64,000 nt of DNA from Asterias rubens. Its lineage: Eukaryota > Echinodermata > Asteroidea > Forcipulatida > Asteriidae. The notes under the pieces were generated by a model. The model was not told the origin of the DNA, did not search any database, and saw only the letters and a program-made list of their open reading frames with translations. Positions within the stretch are counted from its first letter, which is position 1, and each line of letters starts with the position of its first letter. Below, piece after piece: positions 1 through 10,588 of this stretch. A program made the translations under genes and the position numbers. Where the stretch lies: positions 13,350,385 through 13,414,384 of the forward strand of contig NC_047071.1 of assembly GCF_902459465.1 (NCBI RefSeq), written 5' to 3'.

Positions 1-90
1 GAAATATTATTCCATGAAATGCTTTACTTTTTGAGAAAACATTAAAACAATATCAATTCTCGACATCGAAACAAGGGAAAGTGACGGGGT
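1..90 (-). mobile_element. truncated TTAA-flanked MITE, family E
   Basis: Reverse complement of the internal part of the elements at 4912-5266 and 40247-40620 (CATGGAATAATATTTC and the AAAGTAAAGCA stretch). It is cut by the window edge. Confidence 0.6.
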
Positions 91-374
91 AATTTTTTAA
101 TAATTTGGTGTCAAACAACACAATTTAACTGTGGGTGCATTCGGTTAGCTTCCCCGGGTCGGCCCCCGTCTGCCCCGGTACATTCGAACAGCTTTGACGT
201 CATTCCAGGGGCTCACATGGGTCAGCCCCCAGTGCTCTGCTTGTGGAACGGGTCACTTGGGGCAGGCCCGAGGTGCATGCCGTCACCACAAGAGGGCGAG
301 TGTGACCGTTCAATTAGCTTTTGTCAGGGGCTCACCCGAATGAGCACCGCGGGGTCGACAAGGGAATGTTTGGA

Positions 375-436
375 TTACTAGCTCAGTTGGTAGAGCACTG
401 GACCAGAGGTCGCAGGTTCAAATCCTGCTCTAGTAA
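375..436 (+). mobile_element. tRNA-like SINE head with intact acceptor stem
   Basis: TTACTAG at 375-381 pairs perfectly with CTAGTAA at 430-436. The D-arm/A box TAGCTCAGTTGGTAGAGC and T-arm/B box GGTTCAAATCC are present, but the anticodon arm is reduced. At 62 nt this is a tRNA-derived retroelement rather than a working tRNA gene. Confidence 0.55.
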
Positions 437-609
437 GTTTGTATTTGTTGAACCTAGAATTATTTTACATAACCTGCTACAAAGCTGTTCTTCACATTAT
501 GTACAGTCTATGTCAATAAAGTAAAATGCTTTTTGATTTAATTAAACGATTGAAGTTGTTTTATTTGTTGTCAAATAATTTGTTCCAAGACCCAATGAAT
601 CAGAAGATC

Positions 610-745
610 TAGTTGGTTTGACACTGCTCTAGAATCCCACCCGAGTATAATATGCCTGTGATTTTTTTTTCACCGAACTCGGGTAAGCACTGAGTCAACA
701 GTGCTAACACACATCAGTGTGTATGGGTAAAACCAAAATTAATAT
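610..745 (+). mobile_element. SINE-1 copy, 5'-truncated
   Basis: Shares CCCACCCGAGTA, GCCTGTGA, ACTCGGGTAAG, a stretch ending GTGCTAACACACAT and GTATGGGTAAAACCAAAA with the full copy at 58675-58850. Confidence 0.65.
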
Positions 746-2009
746 AAGATCAAGTTTGTAGCACATTTCCAGAGTCAAAGTTGTATACACACAATTAATG
801 ATAAGAAACAAAAGCGTCACAACCAAAGAAATAGGTTTCTTTGAAACCATGTTAGATAGAGATGTTCAAGGGAAAGTATACTTTGGGTAATTTCTCCAAA
901 AAATACAAACTTGGTGGAGAGCACTGTAGAGCTAATTGCTGTGACAAAACATTGTAAGAAACGACCCCATCTGAAGCATGTAGTTTTAGAGCAAGATATA
1001 ATTCTGCCAATGCTAAAATTACGCCATATACATGTCCTGTGAATAATCATATAAATGAACACTAAAGTCAACTGCTGCTGTGATTAATTAACATCGTCAA
1101 ATTAAGTTTATTGAGAATGCAAATAAACATTTACAACCAGTGGATGATACAATTCAAATCATACAAACTACAATCGCTCGCAAAGAAATTAACATCGGCT
1201 TTTGACATTATACACCTATTTACAAAACTCAATATATATATAAAAAAACAACTTGAGAAAGGGAAACTATATTCACACTTTGTACTGGAAATAGATGCGC
1301 CAAGAGGTTTATAAGTATTCCAAATTAAGTATGCCAAATAAAGTATGCCCCTATTTGTACAGTTCTATACTCCACATGCCAAGCACAACCCATATGCATT
1401 TAGCAAAAAGACCAGGGACCAATTTCATAAAGCCTGTACGCATAAAACTTGCTAAGCACAGAACAATCTTGCCTAACAGAAACTGGTTACAAGCCAAAAT
1501 TCCATGAAGTTTACATTGTTGCAACTGGTGCCTCATTCAATTTTTGCTTAGCAAAGAAATTTGCTCAGCAGTATTTTCAGTTTAAAATTGCGATGACCAG
1601 TTCTACTAGGGAGCACCCCACTAAATAAACTCCCATAGCATACATTGCAAAATGCTGAACATTCAAAAATACAAAAGAAAATACTTAAAAGTCTCACAGC
1701 TTTTTACAGTAAAGGTGAAATTATCCATTGACTATTGCTCAATTTGATATAGGGAGTCCAAAGGCTTGGCTCTACCTCCAAAATAAAAAACCACACCTGT
1801 GTAATTTTTCAAATGGCTGAGCATCAACCTTGAAAAATCAAATTTGCAGTTTTTGAGAAATGAGTATAAAAAAAAACAGATTTATTCTTTATCTCACAAG
1901 ACTGCAAAACTCAATGTTTTAAAACTGGAAAAGCACATACTATTTTCATGTGACTCCTATGACTGATTGAGCTTAGACATGCAAAACAACTTTTCACAAA
2001 TTTGATTGT
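746..2009. other. non-coding, AT-rich
   Basis: No gene recognised. A degenerate copy of the GGGCCCAATTTCAT-type MITE group lies at about 1415-1575 (GACCAATTTCATAAAG, and GCTTAGCAAAG near the other end). Confidence 0.4.
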
Positions 2010-2155
2010 TTGTTTCGGGGCCGAACAAAGAAAAATTGAAAACTTGAACCAACGACCTCCGGATTATTGTACTGGCGCTCTACCAACTGAGCTACATGTA
2101 TCTAGCCATATGTTGGTAGTCTCCCTATTTTGTTAGTATCTTTGTTTTGGGGTAC
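2010..2155 (-). mobile_element. SINE-2 (tRNA-derived) copy
   Basis: On the minus strand: GTAGCTCAGTTGGTAGAGC (A box), GGTTCAAGT (B box) and a TTCTTTGTTCGGCCCCGAA tail. The same head and tail are seen at 27640-28120. Confidence 0.6.
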
Positions 2156-2379
2156 AACTGTCATGGTAGCCAGGGATCACACCCAAGTTTACGATACAAC
2201 CTTGGAAGAAGCAGCAAAAAAAACCAGACTACCATGAAAGACAATTCTATTTTCTACAACTTAATAACTCCTCTGAACAACTGCAAGTATTAACCACAAA
2301 TGGACAGTGATTGATGAGATTTCACATTCTAGAATTATTTGTAAGAACCCTTTCTGACTCTACAAATTCTGAACCATTA

Positions 2380-2670
2380 TCTGAAAACGATTCTCAAACA
2401 CGGTTCCTATGACAACAATACCAATAGGATTCTGTAGGAACCGTTATCTGAAAACAGTTCTCAAAACCAGATCTTATGACATCAATACCAGTAGGAGTCT
2501 GTAGGAACCGTTATCTGAAAACAGTTCTCAAAACCAGTTCTGATGACATTAATACCAATAGGATTCTGTAGGAACCGTTATCTAAAAACAGTTCTCAAAA
2601 CCAGTTCCGCTGACAACAAGAAGACTCATCGGTTCTGTGGGAACCACTATCTAAAAAAGGTTCTCAAGAG
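2380..2670. repeat. tandem repeat, about 4 units of about 65-70 bases
   Basis: Repeated GGAACCGTTATCTGAAAAC, AGTTCTCAAAACCAG and CAATACCAATAGGATTCTG blocks. Copies diverge toward 2660. Confidence 0.8.
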
Positions 2671-2794
2671 AACCCTTTTTGATATAAACTCAATGGTTCA
2701 AATCTTTTTGAGTAACACACAAGACCACAAAGCTTTTAGGTAGCTAACAATTATCTACTGGACCAGAATTATGTGTAGTAAACCAGAATTGATA

Positions 2795-3497
2795 ATTGTC
2801 ACTGTTGACCAGAAAACAAACATAACTGGTTGTAGTTTAACTAACAGTCATGAAGATTTTAAATGTTTCTTTTACTTATGTTGACCAGATACATGTAGCA
2901 TTACTGGTTGTGGTTTGACTCTAACCATAATGGAGGATTTTAACAGTCTAACGTATTTATATAATGAATTATTGTCACTGTTGACCATACCAGATAACAT
3001 AACTGGTAGTGGTTTAACTCTAACCATAATGAGGAGTTTAACGGTTCCTTACTTAGTTATTGTCACTGTTGACCAGATAACATGACTGGTTGTGGTTTTA
3101 CTCTAACCATAATGAGGAGTTTAACGGTCCCATACTTTAGTTATGTTGACCAGATAACATAACCGGCTGTGGGTTTAAGTCAATCCATAATGAGGAGTTT
3201 AACGGTCAGATACTTTAGTTATGTTGACCAGATAACATAACCGGTTGTGGTTTAACTTAAATCATTAACAGGAGTTTAGCGGTCCCATACTTTAGTTATG
3301 TTGACCAGATAACATAACCGGTTGTGGGTTTAAGTCAATCCATAATGAGGAGTTTAACGGTCAGATACTTTAGTTATGTTGACCAGATAACATAACCGGT
3401 TGTGGTTTAACTTAAATCATTAACAGGAGTTTAGCGGTCCCATACTTTAGTTATGTTGTCCAGATAACATAACCGGTTGTGGTTTAACTCTGACCAA
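2795..3497. repeat. minisatellite overlapping the end of pygopus
   Basis: About nine units, regular at about 77 bases from 3140 on and longer and degenerate before. The core is GTTGACCAGATAACATAACC and GGTTGTGGTTTAAC. Between about 3140 and 3450 two unit types alternate (TCAATCCATAATGAGGAG versus TAAATCATTAACAGGAG), a higher-order period of about 154. The last unit codes the pygopus C-terminus. Confidence 0.9.
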
Positions 3498-4058
3498 AGG
3501 AATCTTCTTCTCCTTAATACAACGATCACATGCCCACTCAGCGAGATACTCTGTGGTGAGTAAGGAATATGCAGCTTCGGTTAAACCAGTACATAGTCGA
3601 TGAAACCACATATTGCAACCACTTTCACATTGAATAGCATCTTCAGTATCGTGGACTTCCTGGCGACAAAGACCGCACAGAACAAGGGGTGGCCCGTGGG
3701 GGTTATTCATATTGAACATGGGATGAGGAGGGGGGCCGTGATGGGGGGGGCCATGAGGGGGGCCGTGAGGGGGGCCATGGGGGGGACCGTTTGGGGGTCC
3801 TGGCCCAGGACCCCCTGGCCCAGGACCCCCGTGGTAGTTCCCCGGTGGCATCCCCCGCTGGAAGTTACTATTCATCATTCCAGGGAACTGTGCCGCGTTC
3901 ACACTGCGGGGGTTCATGCGGCGCGCCATGAATCCCGCGTGGTTTCTGCGCGGGTCAGAATTAGGGTTGTCGTCGAAGGGATTGGTGGCGCTGATGTGAC
4001 CGGTATGGATGGGCTGGGGAGGGAAGAGACCCTGGGTGACGTCAGAAGCGCTGGCAGC
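3447..4058 (-). CDS. pygo: pygopus exon 3 (NPF motif, Pro-rich region, PHD finger, stop)
   Basis: 612 nt from a CTAACAG acceptor to the TAA at 3447-3449. It carries NPFDD, the GPPH repeats and the whole PHD finger. The C-terminal 15 residues after the PHD finger are coded by the outermost unit of the tandem array at 2795-3497. Confidence 0.95.
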   Translation of the reverse strand, partial: AASASDVTQGLFPPQPIHTGHISATNPFDDNPNSDPRRNHAGFMARRMNPRSVNAAQFPGMMNSNFQRGMPPGNYHGGPGPGGPGPGPPNGPPHGPPHGPPHGPPHHGPPPHPMFNMNNPHGPPLVLCGLCRQEVHDTEDAIQCESGCNMWFHRLCTGLTEAAYSLLTTEYLAEWACDRCIKEKKIPLVRVKPQPVMLSGQHN

Positions 4059-5517
4059 CTGTTAGTTGAGTAAAAAAAAAAAGACATATCGTCAATGTTT
4101 TTAAGAAGAGGCAGTTCTTAAAAATATCATACAAAGTTTCAAGTGATGAAACACTACTATTAATAATAATAAACACTTTTTATTTACACAAAATTAAAAT
4201 GAAGTTTAAAGTGTTTTTGGAAAGTCAAAAAGAGGACAACCAGAACTGACGAAGACAAAAATTACAGAAAATACAAACAGAACCAAAAAATGCATACAAT
4301 GAATACTATAGTACCTGAAAGGCCCTTAGCCGACATGCTTTGGCAGTGGCTTCCAAAACAGTGAGGGGGTTTTTTGCGAGACAGAATGATGATTTCTAGT
4401 AGGGCAATAGTCATGTTTTGTTACAAAACGAATGGGAGACTTTGGAACGCTAGGTGGCAGCAGACCTACCAGGTAAATTTCCATTGTTTACGTAGCTCTG
4501 AGCGTGCGCACATTACAGAGAACAATGGATTTACCTGGTAAGTCTGCTGCCACCTAGCGTCTCAAAAGTTAGCATAAAGAAAATTTTGAGTTTTCACAAA
4601 GAGATAATTTTTATGACCCATCAGTTTTCTTGAACAAACGATTTCGTTTACAATTCCCTACATTTTACGTACCTGTTTAGCAGCGCCCTTCCTGTGTTTT
4701 TTCTTGGGGCTAGAGGGCTCACTAACATTAGAATGTTCACTCTCAGTTTGACTGATTAGATCACTATCTGAAGAAGCTAAGCAAGAAATAAAAAATAAAT
4801 GTACATTAAAAAATTATAAACAAAACAGTTGTTAAAATACATACGTTATAAAATATCAATAACATTTTTGTCAGAGTCAAAATCATTTATTTGTGGATGA
4901 ATTAAAGCCATTTGACACTTCCGGTAAACAGTATTGTCCAAAGGCCCACACTTCGTGTATCACAACTTATATATAAAATAACAAACCTGTGAAAATTTAG
5001 GCTCAATTGGTCATCGGAGTCGGGAGAAAATAACGGGAAAACCCACCCTTGTTTTCACACGTTTCGCCGTGTCATGACATGTGTTTACAGTAAATCCGTA
5101 ATTCTCGATATCGAGAATTGATAATCGTTCTAATGTTTTCTCAAAAAGTAAAGCACTTCATGGAATAATATTTCAAGAGAAGTCTCTGACCATTACCTTC
5201 TGTAAACCCTGTAAGTTATTTGTAAAGTTGTGATTTTTCTGTTCCGAAAGTGTATAATGGCTTTAAGCGAGTTTCATGAACATGAATATTGAGCCTTGAG
5301 GAGAGTTTTTGCTGTGACGATTGCCCTCTGCAAAGTTGCAACACAAATTTACATTTACCTGATAGAAGTGAGTGCCCCTTCCCATATGGAAAAAATTGTT
5401 GTGCCCAAAGCGAGTTTCAAGTCTGTAACAGTTATTTTTAAATGTTTTTATCAATTGACTTAACTCTACCTTACCTCTGAATTTCTTACTCTTGGATTTA
5501 TTTTTGTCTCTTGGCAT
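3447..5517 (-). CDS. pygo: pygopus homologue, complete 3-exon gene (joined 5517-5475, 4776-4673, 4058-3447; 252 aa)
   Basis: Nuclear Wnt co-activator. In the family the PHD finger binds methylated histone H3K4 and BCL9/Legless, and the N-terminal domain with its NPF motif activates transcription. Seen here: a lysine-rich start, an acidic/Ser stretch, a basic patch KKKHRK at about residues 39-44 (likely NLS), NPFDD at 75-79, a Gly/Pro/His-rich middle with GPPH repeats, then a PHD finger with C177, C180, C193, C197, H202, C205, C226 and C229, including the family-typical WFHRLCTGLTE. Three exons join with GT-AG sites and matching phases (1, then 0). The start ATG at 5517 is the only Met before the first donor in frame. 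At 252 aa it is much shorter than vertebrate PYGO1/2 (about 400 aa); most of the loss is in the middle. The last 15 codons are part of a minisatellite. The family assignment is sure; an extra 5' non-coding exon cannot be excluded. Confidence 0.9.
4431..4569. mobile_element. palindromic MITE K, copy 1 (pygopus intron 2)
   Basis: A hairpin whose arms both carry TAGGTGGCAGCAGAC and ACCAGGTAAAT; centre near 4500. Copies 2 and 3 are at 15877-16018 and 59118-59262. Confidence 0.8.
4673..4776 (-). CDS. pygo: pygopus exon 2
   Basis: 104 nt between a TTGCTTAG acceptor and a GTACGT donor. It encodes an Asp/Ser/Glu-rich segment and the basic KKKHRK patch that stands where other Pygopus proteins carry their NLS. 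Confidence 0.88.
4777..5474 (-). other. pygopus intron 1, mostly filled by a MITE
   Basis: A TTAA-flanked MITE (family E, 4912-5266) makes up about half of this 698-base intron. I see no coding sequence in the remainder. Intron 2 (4059-4672) likewise holds the palindromic K element at 4431-4569. Confidence 0.7.
4912..5266. mobile_element. TTAA-flanked MITE, family E, copy 1
   Basis: Starts TTAAAGCCATTTGACACTTC and ends TCCGAAAGTGTATAATGGCT before TTAA. A near-full copy is at 40247-40620. Confidence 0.8.
5475..5517 (-). CDS. pygo: pygopus exon 1 (coding part)
   Basis: ATG at 5517 followed by 14 codons rich in Lys (MPRDKNKSKSKKFR) plus one base. The donor is GTAAGG. The phase-1 end is completed by the first two bases of exon 2, giving Ala15. 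Confidence 0.8.
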
Positions 5518-6210
5518 TAGCAAATAGCAGGATAGAGGGCAGACGCCCGCTGGTTATCTGCGAAGATTGAAGCTTGATTACATATCCTTGAATGACGCAG
5601 TGAAGAGCATGATACTAGTAAGTTGTACGAGATGATAATGTCACTTTGTTGATTGATCAGATGCTTCAAAGATGCTTCAAAGCTTCGTTTGTTTCTGAAA
5701 TCAAAAGAAAAGTGTGGATGAATATCAGCTCGACAGGCATCTACAAGCAGTTTTGTAGCGGCTAGATTGCCCCGGTTTGCGGTGCTGGAAGGGCCTGTCC
5801 AAAAGTAACAAATTACGCCCAGCACTCTGACTGACCAAAATACACTGTGCATTCCCCAACACAGATTTCCATGGCCCCATACCATAGCTACACAAGAATA
5901 ATTTTGCTGAACCGTTTGCCCGGATTCCCAATTGGTGGACTAATTCTAATCAAGAGACCACCACGTCCTACCAGGGCTAGTCTACATAGCTACAACAGTC
6001 AACGCTGACCATGCTGACTTTATTATGTGGGATAATTTTCTGCACGTCGCCACCAATTTATCCACCCTTTAACTCCAAAACCACCGATTTTTTTTCTTAC
6101 CTGAGAAGAAGGATTACCGCATATATACATCCAGAAAAAAAAGAGAGAAAAATAACGTAACAATAACAGTTTGTAAACAATCAATGGTCAAATTTGGGCA
6201 CAAGTCATGC
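5518..6210. other. upstream region of pygopus
   Basis: No coding sequence recognised. It should hold the pygopus promoter (transcription leftward), but I see no distinct core element. Confidence 0.35.
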
Positions 6211-7063
6211 TAGTTGCGATAACGTAACCCTCCTCCCGACGGCCGCCAGGCCGGAGGGTTACGAGATTGTTTCGAGCGGAAACGGTTGATCTGGTCCAAA
6301 ACGTACAATTTTGACAGCTAGTCACCAGATTTGCCCCATTTTTACCACTTTCAAAAATCATGACACAAATTCTGAGGGTACGAACTTAATCCGCAATGTC
6401 TAATGCAGCCTGCCATAATACTCAAAACACCATTGAGGAAATATTTCGAAGAAAAATGGACAAAAACTTACCAGAACCGGAGCGAAATTCACAGGTTCAA
6501 ATGTCGAACCTGCGTGGGGCGGAGCTTCGGCTCTACGTGTGTGACGTGTAGTTCAAAAGGTCGTGGCAATATGCGTAGGGTGCATTGTGTAGCCCGGAAA
6601 CTGTGCACACATGTGCGGTCATCACATGCATATAGGACAATGCACTGTACTGATTGTGAGTGAGTACACCATGTACATGTACATGTACATGTTAATGCAC
6701 GTGTACTGTTGAACTACACGTCACACACGTAGAGCCGAAGCTCCGCCCCACGCAGGTTCGACAATTGAACCTGTGAATTTCGCTCCGGTTCTGGTAAGTT
6801 TTTGTCCATTTTTCTTCGAAATATTTCCTCAATGGTGTTTTGAGTATTATGGCAGGCTGCATTAGACATTGCGGATTAAGTTCGTACCCTCACTCCCCTC
6901 AGAATTTGTGTCATGATTTTTGAAAGTGGTAAAAATGGGGCAAATCTGGTGACTAGCTGTCAAAATTGTACGTGTTGGACCAGATCAACCGTTTCCGCTT
7001 GAAACAATCTCGTAACCCTCCGGCCTGGCGGCCGTCGGGAGGAGGGTTACATTATCGCAACTA
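6211..7063. mobile_element. long-TIR foldback element, Mutator-like
   Basis: Arms 6211-6554 and 6711-7063 are near-perfect inverted copies of about 345-350 bases beginning TAGTTGCGATAA and containing CCTCCCGACGGCCGCCAGGC. A loop of about 156 bases is itself partly palindromic (GTACATGTACATGTAC). Flanks AAGTCATGC (6202-6210) and ATGTCATGC (7064-7072) match at 8 of 9 bases, as in Mutator-type 9-bp duplications. No transposase is present. Confidence 0.85.
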
Positions 7064-8400
7064 ATGTCATGCCAGTGCAAGCAGTGGGCTAGCCTAGCTT
7101 TGACTCCTCACTGATAGACGTTCTTACGCCCTACCATGGATGAAGGATTACCTAGAGGGCTAGAGCAGTGGGCCAGTCAGTTTGTTTACAACACCCCCCC
7201 CTCGGCCCCGCCTATCCCTTTTTACTATGTGGCTGGCAAGTGACAAGTGTAATTTATTTAGTTTCCCATGATTATTAATATTAAACACACACATCACCAA
7301 TAATTATTTGTCATAAGTTGTTCCTTATTTTCTTTGTTTAACGTTTTTGTAATAACTCACCTGAGCTTAAAATGAGTCCAGGGGGGAAGGGTGTTCTGCT
7401 TTACCTTGGATGGTGATCGGAAGAAAAGAACTGTTAACGTTCACCCACACGGAGAGTTTTGGTTGATTTTTAACTCTTAGACAGCGCCCTCCATTGTCTG
7501 CTTTTAACTCCTTTGGCTGGCGAGTGTGTGAAGACGTAGACTTGATTCAGGTCCCGTTCTCGTGCGAGAGGTCCCTAAGCATACCCGCAGTCAATATAAG
7601 TGGTCCAGAGAAACAGGTTTGGGGGTAATGCAGAGCAGTTTTCTAGCGATGGTACGGGATTTGAACTTGAGTCAAGTCTAGTGAAGATGTAGCCTTTTAG
7701 TCAAGGCGCGCCCGGCACCCAGAGGTGCTGCCCCAGATGTCACGTATCCGCAGCTCGCGCTGTTTTTTCCGCTGCACACGCCTTGAATAAAGGCTAGTGA
7801 AGACGGTGCCCGTGTTCGGCACGGTTTTTTTACAATCTTTTGTTGTGAACTTCCTCCATGGTTGAACCATGGTTGATTCAGACAAAAGATATACTCCATG
7901 ATTGAACAATCTAAAGACATATTTCATGTTACAATCGATCGAATTAGTGTGTCAACGCCGAGGCTGAAGTAAACTAAACTGGCCATCATTCCCCGTCGTC
8001 CACGCTCATAAAGAAAGAGGTCTGAGGGGGTGGCAACTTCGATTTTGGGGGTTCGAACTATGCTCGAAGAGCTGTATGTTTATGTGATAGGCGGGGCAGG
8101 ATGTCAGTCGTTGTAATTCCAAGATTTCATTTGATTTTAATTCCTATGATTTTCCAACGTGGGCTGGTGGAGGAAGATTCAAAAGAGGGCGCTATCAGAA
8201 GTAGTTTTTACACAGTTCGCCGTATGGAGGACATAATCTCATGCCACCGACATCCAATCGTTTTGTTCCCCTTTTTGAGGGATTGCCAGAGATCTGTAAA
8301 GATTGTAGACCCTTTCTTTTGAGAAACGATCGATAGTAGGCGTACTTTATTTTACCAGTGATGTCTGTGTAGCCATGACACTAAATTAATAGTATGCATG
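7064..8400. other. non-coding
   Basis: No gene recognised. Short open frames near 7680-7930 and 8101-8322 have no domain or codon signal. Confidence 0.4.
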
Positions 8401-8988
8401 CTTAAAGTCACCTGGAAATATAATTGTTTTTCTTTCAAACATAAGAGTATAATTATGCTTACGAACAATAAAACAATTTTTTTAGTAATTGTTTGCACGA
8501 TTTATATGTTTAAAAAATATATCAAGTTGTTTGGGGGGCTGACTCCGCCTACCCCTTTTGTGACGTCAATCGAGGCAGACTTTGCCTGCAATGCGTATAG
8601 CAAACACACTTGCAAAGTGCATGTACGTCCAAGTCGTGAGTTGGTACGTTTCAAAAAGTATTTTTCTGCATTCAGTAGCAATACACCTGGTCGGCATTGC
8701 CGGAAAAAAAAAAAAAAAATCTTTTTTTGAAACGTACAAACTCACGACTTGGTCCGTACATGTACTTTGCAATTGTGTTTACTCTACGCATTACAGGCAA
8801 AGTCTGCCTCGATTGACGTCACGAACAGCGCCCTCTCGGGTCGGGGTCTACTCTTAAATTTTGTAAATAACATAAGAACTGATTTTTTAAAACCTTAGTT
8901 AACTGTTTATTCACATTCCACTCATCAAAACACATATTAGTGACAAAAGCTTTATTTTGAAAAAATACCACTTCCAGGTGACTTTAAG
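8401..8988. mobile_element. TTAA-flanked MITE with internal hairpin
   Basis: Outer inverted ends CTTAAAGTCACCTGGAA (8401-8417) and TTCCAGGTGACTTTAAG (8972-8988). Inside, a second hairpin at 8560-8822 has arms of about 100 bases starting GTGACGTCAATCGAGGCAG, around a GGAAAAAAAA run. Confidence 0.8.
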
Positions 8989-9059
8989 ATCCACAAACGC
9001 ACGGTCATCACATTATTGCTTCCTTTAATAAACCTTTAATAATTTTTTACTTTAATAAA

Positions 9060-9405
9060 CCCTTCCAGTGGGAGGTCACACTGGATTGTCAAAGACCAGT
9101 CTCTCTTTTGGTGTATTCCAACATAATTATGCATTAAATAACACACCTGTGAAAACTTGAACTCAATTGGGCGTCGAAGTTGCGAGATAATAATTGAAGG
9201 GGAAAAAACACCCTTGTCGCGCACAGTGCTTTCAGATGCATTGATTTCTTTCGAGACCTCAAAATCAAAGGTCTCGAAATCAAATTCAAATACTTTAGTG
9301 AGAAATTACTTCTTTTTTAAAAACTACGCTACTTCAGAGGGAGTTGTTTCTTACAATGCTTTATGCTAACAATTATTTTGATTATTACCAATGCATGCAA
9401 TGGTG
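9060..9405. mobile_element. MITE family A copy, degenerate ends
   Basis: Shares GTCAAAGACCAG, CACCTGTGAAAACTTGA and CCTTGTCGC with the family A copies listed elsewhere, here with weak termini. Confidence 0.6.
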
Positions 9406-9983
9406 TCCAGTTCTAAGTACTTATTATGTATGCTTGCCCTGGGTTGATTTGTGAGAGTAACATTTTCTTTCAACCACTGTATTGGTGCTACTATACATTG
9501 TTTCCAGTAAAAAATGATTGAGAATCAGTTTCTCTGTATGTATAAGGAAGCTTGATTTTTTTCACAATCCGCCCCCCCCCCTTACAAAAAAGGGGGAAGC
9601 TCAGGTTCGCCGATTGACCCCATCTGGGGCCATAAAGGTCCCCCCCCCCCCCGGATCTTGGGTGCACCATTCAGTGACCCACACGCCTACAAATACTAAG
9701 GGAATCGATGTGTGGTGAAGAGGTTTTCAACTAGTGGTTTAATCCCAACGAGGCCTGGTCCTTGATAATTTTACCGAGACGAAGTCAAAAAACATCAACA
9801 CTTATGGTCAAAAAGTAAAGTAAATGTAAAAATTATAATTTTCAATGATTTCTTTCAACACAACACCCCTCCAGCTATGAAATGGTAAGGCCCAGTCAAG
9901 GCCCTCGGGTAAACAACTCCTTATAAGGGAATGCTGTGCGCGTCGCGGGTATCGCGTGATGTGACACAACTGTCTCGGCCGTT
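9406..9983. other. non-coding; half of a hairpin repeat at 9705-9790
   Basis: 9705-9790 matches one arm of the hairpin at 48455-48600 (GTTTTCAACTAGTGG and GAGGCCTGGTCCTTG). G/C homopolymers lie near 9571 and 9641. No gene seen. Confidence 0.4.
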
Positions 9984-10137
9984 GCTCTCGACCAATAGGA
10001 ATGAAGAAACTGTCTTATAAGCACAGGTGCAAACTCGCGTGTCACGCCCAAGTTTCAACACTTTTTACTGGTCATAAACAAAGGTTTATACACACCCACG
10101 TGACGCGCTCTCCACCAATAGGAATAGCGAAACTGTC
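9984..10137 (+). promoter_or_regulatory. duplicated CCAAT-containing block upstream of Ig receptor copy 1
   Basis: Two nearly identical blocks of about 32 bases (9984-10015 and 10106-10137) share GCTCT, ACCAATAGGAAT and GAAACTGTCT. They lie 450-600 bases upstream of the ATG at 10589. The repeated CCAAT core suggests NF-Y type binding. Promoter use is inference; no TATA box was identified. Confidence 0.4.
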
Positions 10138-10588
10138 TGAGGTATTTATGAATGTCTATTAATGGACCATTACTATAAACTCAAAATGAATAAAGTACAT
10201 CACTACATACAACATAATGCCACCAAATACAGTCATGGCAATTTTGCAGGGAAACTTCCTGGTACACCGGGGTAGAGCAAGGGTAGGTCATAATACACCA
10301 CGCTTAAGTAAACGGAAAAAGCAAACCACATTTCCTGTATAGACTTTATAATGAAAAACAAACGCCTATCAAAAAATAAACAATAGGCCCTTAGGTGTTT
10401 GTAAATCTTTCATGAACATTTGTAGTCTTCTCGACAACATTGACGTGTTTGTAGTAATTCTGGAAGGAAACCGCTCTACTGTTCCACCGTTCTACTGTAA
10501 GCTTCGCTGGCCCCCACGAGCACTCTCCTACGAAGGCCACCGATTCCGTATTTTGTCATAGGCTCCTACTGATTGTAACTTAGCCGAC

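Noticed and set aside
3600-4073. 157-codon plus-strand frame opposite pygopus exon 3
   Set aside because: Exact antisense of the Gly/Pro-rich and PHD coding exon; low-complexity shadow of the real gene.
6403-6663. 86-codon frame with several Cys in the foldback
   Set aside because: Lies in the arm and loop of an inverted repeat; no zinc-finger spacing.
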